Of a stretch of DNA of 64,000 bases, positions 59,687 through 64,000 are shown in pieces. Origin of the DNA: Pseudomonadales bacterium (GTDB taxonomy: Bacteria; Pseudomonadota; Gammaproteobacteria; Pseudomonadales; Halieaceae); NCBI GenBank assembly GCA_024234675.1, contig JACKNU010000002.1:62001-126000 (forward strand). Reading direction: 5' to 3'. The number at the start of each line of letters is the position of its first letter. Positions within the stretch are counted from its first letter, which is position 1. The notes under the pieces were generated by a model. It was given only the letters and a program-made list of their open reading frames with translations. It had not been told where the DNA came from and made no database searches. A program made the position numbers and the translations under genes.

Positions 59687-60127
59687 ATGAAATACCTGCA
59701 CACCATGGTTCGCGCCCGCGACCTCGACGAAACCCTGGATTTTTACTGCGACAAGCTCGGGCTGGTGGAGATCCGCCGTTACGACAGCGAGGCGGGGCGT
59801 TTCACCCTTGTCTTCCTCGCCGCCCCCGACGACGTGGAGCGCGCCCGCGAGGGTAGCAGCCCGCTGCTGGAGATCACCTGGAACTGGGATCCCGGGGACT
59901 ACGACGGCGGCCGTAATTTTGGCCACCTGGCCTATCGCGTCGAGGATATCTACGCCACCTGCCAGCGCCTCATGGACAAGGGTGTCACCATCAACCGCCC
60001 GCCCCGGGACGGTCATATGGCCTTCGTGCGCTCGCCGGACGGCATTTCCATCGAGCTGCTGCAGGCGGGCGATGCCCTGCCGCCGCGGGAACCCTGGGCC
60101 TCCATGGACAATACCGGCAGCTGGTAA
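59687..60127 (+). CDS. Glyoxalase-family (VOC) protein, GloA-like
   Basis: The 146-aa protein follows the lactoylglutathione lyase pattern: H-T-M-V-R-A-R-D-L-D-E-T-L-D-F-Y, then L-E-I-T-W-N-W-D, F-G-H-L-A-Y-R-V-E-D and S-P-D-G-I-S-I-E-L. The metal-ligand positions (His, Glu, His, Glu) are present. It probably converts a glutathione hemithioacetal or a related substrate. The downstream phosphatase gene follows after 15 bases. Confidence 0.85.
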   Translation: MKYLHTMVRARDLDETLDFYCDKLGLVEIRRYDSEAGRFTLVFLAAPDDVERAREGSSPLLEITWNWDPGDYDGGRNFGHLAYRVEDIYATCQRLMDKGVTINRPPRDGHMAFVRSPDGISIELLQAGDALPPREPWASMDNTGSW

Positions 60128-60142
60128 GCGGGACGCCCGCAG

Positions 60143-62482
60143 GTGGGTCGCAGTATCGCCACCCGGTTGATCGCCCTGCTCACCCTGTGCGCGGCGGCGA
60201 TTATCGGCGTCGGCATGCTGGTGGATTACCGGCTGTCCCGGGAGCAGATTCTCGGCAGGCTGCAACACGAGTCGGAGGAAACCATCCGCACCATTATCGG
60301 CGACATGGAAAACTGGCTGCGAGGCATAGAGGGCGCCACCAACCTGGTGGCCCGCATCCTGCAACAGCGCGACTATAGCCAGCCGGGGCTGCAACAGATG
60401 TTGCGCGACATGCTGAGCAGCGATGTCGATATCTATGGCGCCACCATCGCCCTGGCCCCGGGGCAGGCCGATTCGCCGCTGGGGTTCGCACCCTATTATT
60501 TCCGGCGCAATGGCGAACTGGTCTACGCCGACCTCGCCGCTCCCGAGCACAACTACCAGCAACAGTCCTGGTACCGTGAGGCCGTGGACGCGGGACACGC
60601 CCTGTGGGTCGAGCCCTATTACGACGCGGGCGGCGCGCAGGTGCTGATGACCACCTACGCCGTCCCCGTGTACCGGCAGGCCGCAAGCGGCGAGCGTTTT
60701 CTGTACGCCGTTATCACCGCGGACGTCGCCCTGCAGGAACTGCGGGCCTACCTGCAACGCCTGCACCTGGGCGACAGCAGCTTTGGCATCCTGCTCAGCC
60801 GGGAGGGTGTCATCCTCAGCAGCCGGCACCGGGAAAACCTCATGCACCATTTTTCCGCCACCACCGCCGGCCAGGCGGACCCAGAGGGCTGGCAGCGGAT
60901 GTTCGAGACCGCCATCGGCGGCGCCGTCGCGACCCAGCGGCTGCCCTGCGAGAGCGCGCCGGGAGAGTGCGTCTTTCGCCTGGGCACACTGCAACCCACG
61001 GGCTGGCCCGTGGGCGTGGTGTACTCCGAGCATGAAATTCTCGCGCCCCTGCGCGACTTTCAGTACAAGACGGTGGCGATCGGCCTGCTCACCCTGCTGT
61101 CGATGGCGGTGGCCGTGGTGCTGGTCAGTCGCCGTCTCACCCGCCCGCTGGCGGCGCTGGCCGGCGCCAGCGACAGTATCGCCCGGGGCCAACTGGACGT
61201 GGCCCTGCCCGCGGTCCGCGGCGATGACGAGGTCGCCAGGCTGATCCAGTCCTTCGCCGCCATGACGACCGACCTGAAAACCTATATCGCCGACCTCGAG
61301 TCCGCCACCGCCAGGCGCAGCCGGCTGGAGGGCGAGCTCAGCGCCGCCAGGGATATCCAGATGGCCATGCTGCCCGGACAGGGGGAGGCCAGCGAGCGGG
61401 ACGAGACCTTCAGCCTGTGGGCCAGGGTGCGACCGGCCAGGTCCGTGGGGGGCGACCTCTACAACTACCAGCGCCGCGGCAATCGACTGTTTATCGCCGT
61501 GGGAGACGTCTCCGACAAGGGAGCCCCGGCGGCCCTGTTCATGGCCAGGGCCATGGGCCTGATACAGCAGCTGGCCGCTACCGCCAGCGACCCCGCAGCG
61601 GCGCTGGGCGCACTGAACGATGCGCTGGAGCAGGGCAACGACAACTGCATGTTCATCACCCTGTTCCTGGGCGTGGTGGACCTGCAAAGCCGGGAACTGC
61701 GTTTTGCCAGCGCCGGGCACACCGCCCCCAGCCTGCTGCGCGGCGGTGCAGCCCACGCCATCGCCCAGCAACAGGGTCCGGCCCTGGGCCTGGTGGCGGG
61801 CCTGCAGTACCCCGGCAATTCTCTGGCCCTGCGCAACGGTGACCGGCTGGCAATCTTCACCGACGGCATAGATGAGGCCTTCAACGACCGCAATGAGATG
61901 TACGGCATGGAGCGCTTCAACGGGGAACTGGCCGCCTGCGCCGATGAGCCCGTGGCAGCGGCGGGACCGCTGCTGTTGGAGGCCATCGATCGCTTCGCCG
62001 CGGACAGACCCCAGTCAGATGACATCACCCTGATGCTGCTGGATCTCAAGGCCGCAGCCAGTGCCACCAGCCATGCGCTGATCGAACTGGACCGGGAATT
62101 TCTCCTGTCCCCGGGGATTACCGGCGCGGTTCACCGCTGGCTGGAGCAGGCCTTGGCCCGGCTGGCGCCGGCTCCGCGGCAGGATCTGCTGCTGGTGGTG
62201 GAGGAGGTGGTGTCGAATATTGCCAGGTATGCCGGTTTGCCGCCGCAGGCAGCCGTAGGCCTCAAGCTGACCGCGGACCCGCGGCAGGTTGCGGTGGAGG
62301 TGCGGGACGCGGGAACTGCCTTCGACCCACTACGGGAGGCCAGGCGCGCCAGTCTGGGAGAGTCGATCGAGGACGCCAGCGTGGGCGGACTGGGTGTGCA
62401 CCTGATCACCTCGCTCACCGACAGGCAAAGCTATCACCGGGAAGACGGCTGCAATATACTCAGGATCGTTAAATTTCTGTAA
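60143..62482 (+). CDS. Membrane sensor with HAMP, SpoIIE phosphatase and HATPase (anti-sigma-kinase) domains
   Basis: A 779-aa multidomain protein: transmembrane helix (about 8-30), a large extracytoplasmic dCACHE-like sensor (about 31-300), a second helix (about 308-330) and HAMP (about 332-384). A linker L-S-A-A-R-D-I-Q-M-A-M-L-P leads to a SpoIIE/PP2C phosphatase domain (G-G-D-L-Y-N-Y, A-V-G-D-V-S-D-K-G) and then a C-terminal RsbW-like HATPase (G-L-G-V-H-L-I). This architecture is a membrane-anchored version of the HsbR/RsbU partner-switch regulators. The STAS protein encoded next is the likely substrate. The start is a GTG; the sensed signal is unknown. Confidence 0.9.
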   Translation: MGRSIATRLIALLTLCAAAIIGVGMLVDYRLSREQILGRLQHESEETIRTIIGDMENWLRGIEGATNLVARILQQRDYSQPGLQQMLRDMLSSDVDIYGATIALAPGQADSPLGFAPYYFRRNGELVYADLAAPEHNYQQQSWYREAVDAGHALWVEPYYDAGGAQVLMTTYAVPVYRQAASGERFLYAVITADVALQELRAYLQRLHLGDSSFGILLSREGVILSSRHRENLMHHFSATTAGQADPEGWQRMFETAIGGAVATQRLPCESAPGECVFRLGTLQPTGWPVGVVYSEHEILAPLRDFQYKTVAIGLLTLLSMAVAVVLVSRRLTRPLAALAGASDSIARGQLDVALPAVRGDDEVARLIQSFAAMTTDLKTYIADLESATARRSRLEGELSAARDIQMAMLPGQGEASERDETFSLWARVRPARSVGGDLYNYQRRGNRLFIAVGDVSDKGAPAALFMARAMGLIQQLAATASDPAAALGALNDALEQGNDNCMFITLFLGVVDLQSRELRFASAGHTAPSLLRGGAAHAIAQQQGPALGLVAGLQYPGNSLALRNGDRLAIFTDGIDEAFNDRNEMYGMERFNGELAACADEPVAAAGPLLLEAIDRFAADRPQSDDITLMLLDLKAAASATSHALIELDREFLLSPGITGAVHRWLEQALARLAPAPRQDLLLVVEEVVSNIARYAGLPPQAAVGLKLTADPRQVAVEVRDAGTAFDPLREARRASLGESIEDASVGGLGVHLITSLTDRQSYHREDGCNILRIVKFL

Positions 62483-62546
62483 CCGGATCGCCGGCGGGGG
62501 CTCCCGGGGGCGTCCGCCAACTGTCAGTCAGGAGACCAGCCACGAT

Positions 62547-62921
62547 ATGGAACTGCACACCGACGTTACCCTCGATGCAGACCACGCCCTGGCCCGGGTG
62601 GCGCTGGTGGGCGCCCTCAACACCGAGACGGCCCCGGGCTTCGAGCACAGCCTGCAGCAGGTGGTGGCCGCGGGCCACAAACTGATCGTGCTGGACATGA
62701 AGGACCTCGACTACATCAGCTCCGCCGGCCTGCGGGTCATTTTCAAGGCCGCCAAACAGGCCAGGTCATCCGGCCAGCGCATGGCCGCCGCCAATCGCAA
62801 GCCGCATATCGACAAGGTGTTCGAGATTCTCAAGGCGCTGCCGGACATGGCGGTCTTCGCCAACGACCGGGAGCTGGACGACTACCTAGATACCATGCAG
62901 CAGCGGGCGCGCGGGGACTAG
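62547..62921 (+). CDS. STAS-domain anti-sigma-factor antagonist
   Basis: The 124-aa protein is a single STAS domain with the phosphorylatable serine in D-L-D-Y-I-S-S-A-G-L-R-V-I-F, like SpoIIAA, RsbV and HsbA. Phosphorylation by the HATPase domain and dephosphorylation by the SpoIIE domain of the upstream protein is the expected cycle. The partner it releases (anti-sigma or diguanylate-cyclase target) is not encoded in the window. The STAS stop overlaps the convergent amidotransferase stop by 4 bases. Confidence 0.92.
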   Translation: MELHTDVTLDADHALARVALVGALNTETAPGFEHSLQQVVAAGHKLIVLDMKDLDYISSAGLRVIFKAAKQARSSGQRMAAANRKPHIDKVFEILKALPDMAVFANDRELDDYLDTMQQRARGD

Positions 62922-63634
62922 TTACCGCCCTGGTTTGCGCGCAGGAAGTTCAGTATCCAGCGCGCGACCCGCTCTCCCTGGGGGGGCACTGCCAGGGATG
63001 CCATGCCCTCTCTATAGACCTGTTCGCCTATCATCTCGCGCCTGAACTCCATGATCTCCCGTGAGTAGGCCGGCACGAACTCCGGGTGCCCCTGAAATGT
63101 AAGTATGTGCTCACCAATCTGGCAAACCGCATTCTCGCAGAACTCACTGCTGGCGAGCACCCTGGCTCCCGCGGCATTGGTCACCACCTGGTCCTGGTGG
63201 CTCACCAGGATATCCAGGTCCGCGCCCGCATCGTCATACCAGGCGGGGACGGTGTTGAAACGGTGGGTGTGCAAGCCCACGCCCCAGCCCTTGGGGGATT
63301 TCTCGGTCCTGCCACCCAGCGCCTGGGCGACCAGCTGGTGGCCGAAGCAGATACCCACCAGTTTCTTGCGGCGCCGGTCCAGCTCGCGCACGAATTCGAT
63401 CAGGGTGGCGATCCACGGCTTGTCGTCGTACACGCTGGATTTGCTGCCAGTGATCAGGTAGGCATCCACCTCGTCGATATCCGCCGGATACTCCCCCTGC
63501 TCGACGTCGTAGACAACAAACTCGAGGGTTGGGTCCACGCGCCCCAGCAACGCCATGAACATATCGGGATACTCCCCGAACTCAGGCACCCACTCGGGCC
63601 TGACCTGGTCGGTTTTCAGGATACCCAGCTTCAT
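62918..63634 (-). CDS. Class I glutamine amidotransferase-like protein
   Basis: The 238-aa protein resembles GMP-synthase-type amidotransferases: nucleophile Cys in V-G-I-C-F-G-H-Q-L (near residue 96) and the His-Glu pair in F-Q-G-H-P-E-F. It is a stand-alone domain without a synthetase partner, as in the YfeJ/gamma-glutamyl-type hydrolases. The substrate is unknown. Confidence 0.85.
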   Translation of the reverse strand: MKLGILKTDQVRPEWVPEFGEYPDMFMALLGRVDPTLEFVVYDVEQGEYPADIDEVDAYLITGSKSSVYDDKPWIATLIEFVRELDRRRKKLVGICFGHQLVAQALGGRTEKSPKGWGVGLHTHRFNTVPAWYDDAGADLDILVSHQDQVVTNAAGARVLASSEFCENAVCQIGEHILTFQGHPEFVPAYSREIMEFRREMIGEQVYREGMASLAVPPQGERVARWILNFLRANQGGN

Positions 63635-63778
63635 CGTCGCTCCACTGAATCAGGATAAACCGGCATCATAGGCAGGGGACCGCGAGCTGTCCATAACACC
63701 AAAGGGCTGCGCTGCGCGGCCGCGCATCTGTCACACAAACTACACATAACCGTCATCAGGCTGCCACACGGCGAGCGC

Positions 63779-64000
63779 ATGCTGGCATGCATGGAGCTAC
63801 TGAACCGCTTGCAACGGTACGACCGCCGGCTGTTCGCCCGGGTTTTCCGACAGGGGGAGCGCCGCATGGTCATTCCCCTGGCAAGGGCCCTGTCCCGGTC
63901 CGGAGACGGCTACCTGCACCTGTTGCTGCCCCTGCTCGCCTGGCAGCTGGCGTTGCCCGGACTCAATGCATTCATCACCCTGTTGGCTGTCAGCCTGGGC
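63779..64000 (+). CDS. PAP2-like phosphatase membrane protein (5' part, cut by window edge)
   Basis: An open frame from ATG 63779 (or ATG 63791, also in frame) runs to the window end without a stop: 74 codons. The N-terminal R-Q-G-E-R-R-M-V-I-P-L-A-R-A-L-S-R-S-G-D-G-Y-L followed by hydrophobic segments is the usual start of small type 2 phosphatidic-acid phosphatases. The catalytic motifs would lie beyond the edge, so the call is tentative. Confidence 0.5.
   Translation, partial: MLACMELLNRLQRYDRRLFARVFRQGERRMVIPLARALSRSGDGYLHLLLPLLAWQLALPGLNAFITLLAVSLG

Noticed and set aside
59681..61771. Antisense open frame of 696 codons opposite the glyoxalase and SpoIIE genes
   Set aside because: Composition is Gly, Ala, Gln and Val rich without domains; the plus strand encodes well-recognised proteins throughout.

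Overview
The window is 64 kb of GC-rich (by eye about 63-65%), densely packed chromosome from a gammaproteobacterium. Gene content and order fit a marine group such as Halieaceae (OM60/NOR5) or a relative: glnA-DUF4124-ntrB-ntrC, hisBHAF, secB-grxC-rhodanese, efp next to epmA, and a ChrR-type ECF sigma factor beside a CFA synthase. The taxonomic placement is inference from content only. Almost every strand switch has a short gap or an overlap, and most of the window is core genome.

Layout. 1-4.1 kb: a stress locus with an ECF sigma factor and the first codons of its anti-sigma factor on the minus strand, divergent from a flavin oxidoreductase / DUF1365 / cyclopropane-fatty-acid synthase operon. 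Each side has a matching ECF-type promoter (TGATCC-18 bp-TATACT and AGATCC-18 bp-TATACC). 4.1-9 kb: a repair-like operon (DMT exporter, FAN1-type VRR-NUC nuclease, Fe-S Rad3/XPD-type helicase carrying an N-terminal PD-(D/E)XK nuclease). 9-23.3 kb: NhaC antiporter and thioesterase, epmA-efp, a large PilZ-like protein, serB, an AhpA-like membrane protein, parC, a cyclic-nucleotide-binding protein, a GNAT enzyme, dtd and typA. 23.3-28.6 kb: the nitrogen-control block, with sigma-54 promoters and NtrC sites at both glnA and ntrB. 28.6-39.2 kb: trmL, secB, grxC, rhodanese, gpmI, envC, ctpA, hisFAHB, mutY and yggX.

39.2-42.5 kb is the clearest accessory stretch. An intact tRNA-Phe(GAA) gene is followed by a degenerate copy of its 3' end. 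About 3 kb further on is an exact 25-bp copy of that 3' end. This is the signature of an integrative element inserted at tRNA-Phe, now without any integrase. It encloses two lower-GC unknown exported or membrane proteins, an amidohydrolase-like protein and a nitrobindin-like beta-barrel. A GC-rich 15-bp tandem repeat lies directly against the tRNA promoter.

42.5-64 kb: a ferric-reductase-like membrane protein, thioesterase, MscS channel, K+ channel and DUF2238; an RND pump with its adaptor; a selenium block (2-selenouridine synthase and an NADH-dehydrogenase/SelD fusion); rdgC; a flavoprotein dehydrogenase facing an MMPL/RND exporter with a YCF48-like beta-propeller; a glyoxalase-family protein; a membrane SpoIIE-type phosphatase/kinase with a STAS partner; a class I glutamine amidotransferase; and the start of a PAP2-like membrane protein cut by the window end. 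Two functional themes link genes across the window: sigma-54/NtrC control of glutamine synthesis, and membrane or redox stress handling by the ECF locus.
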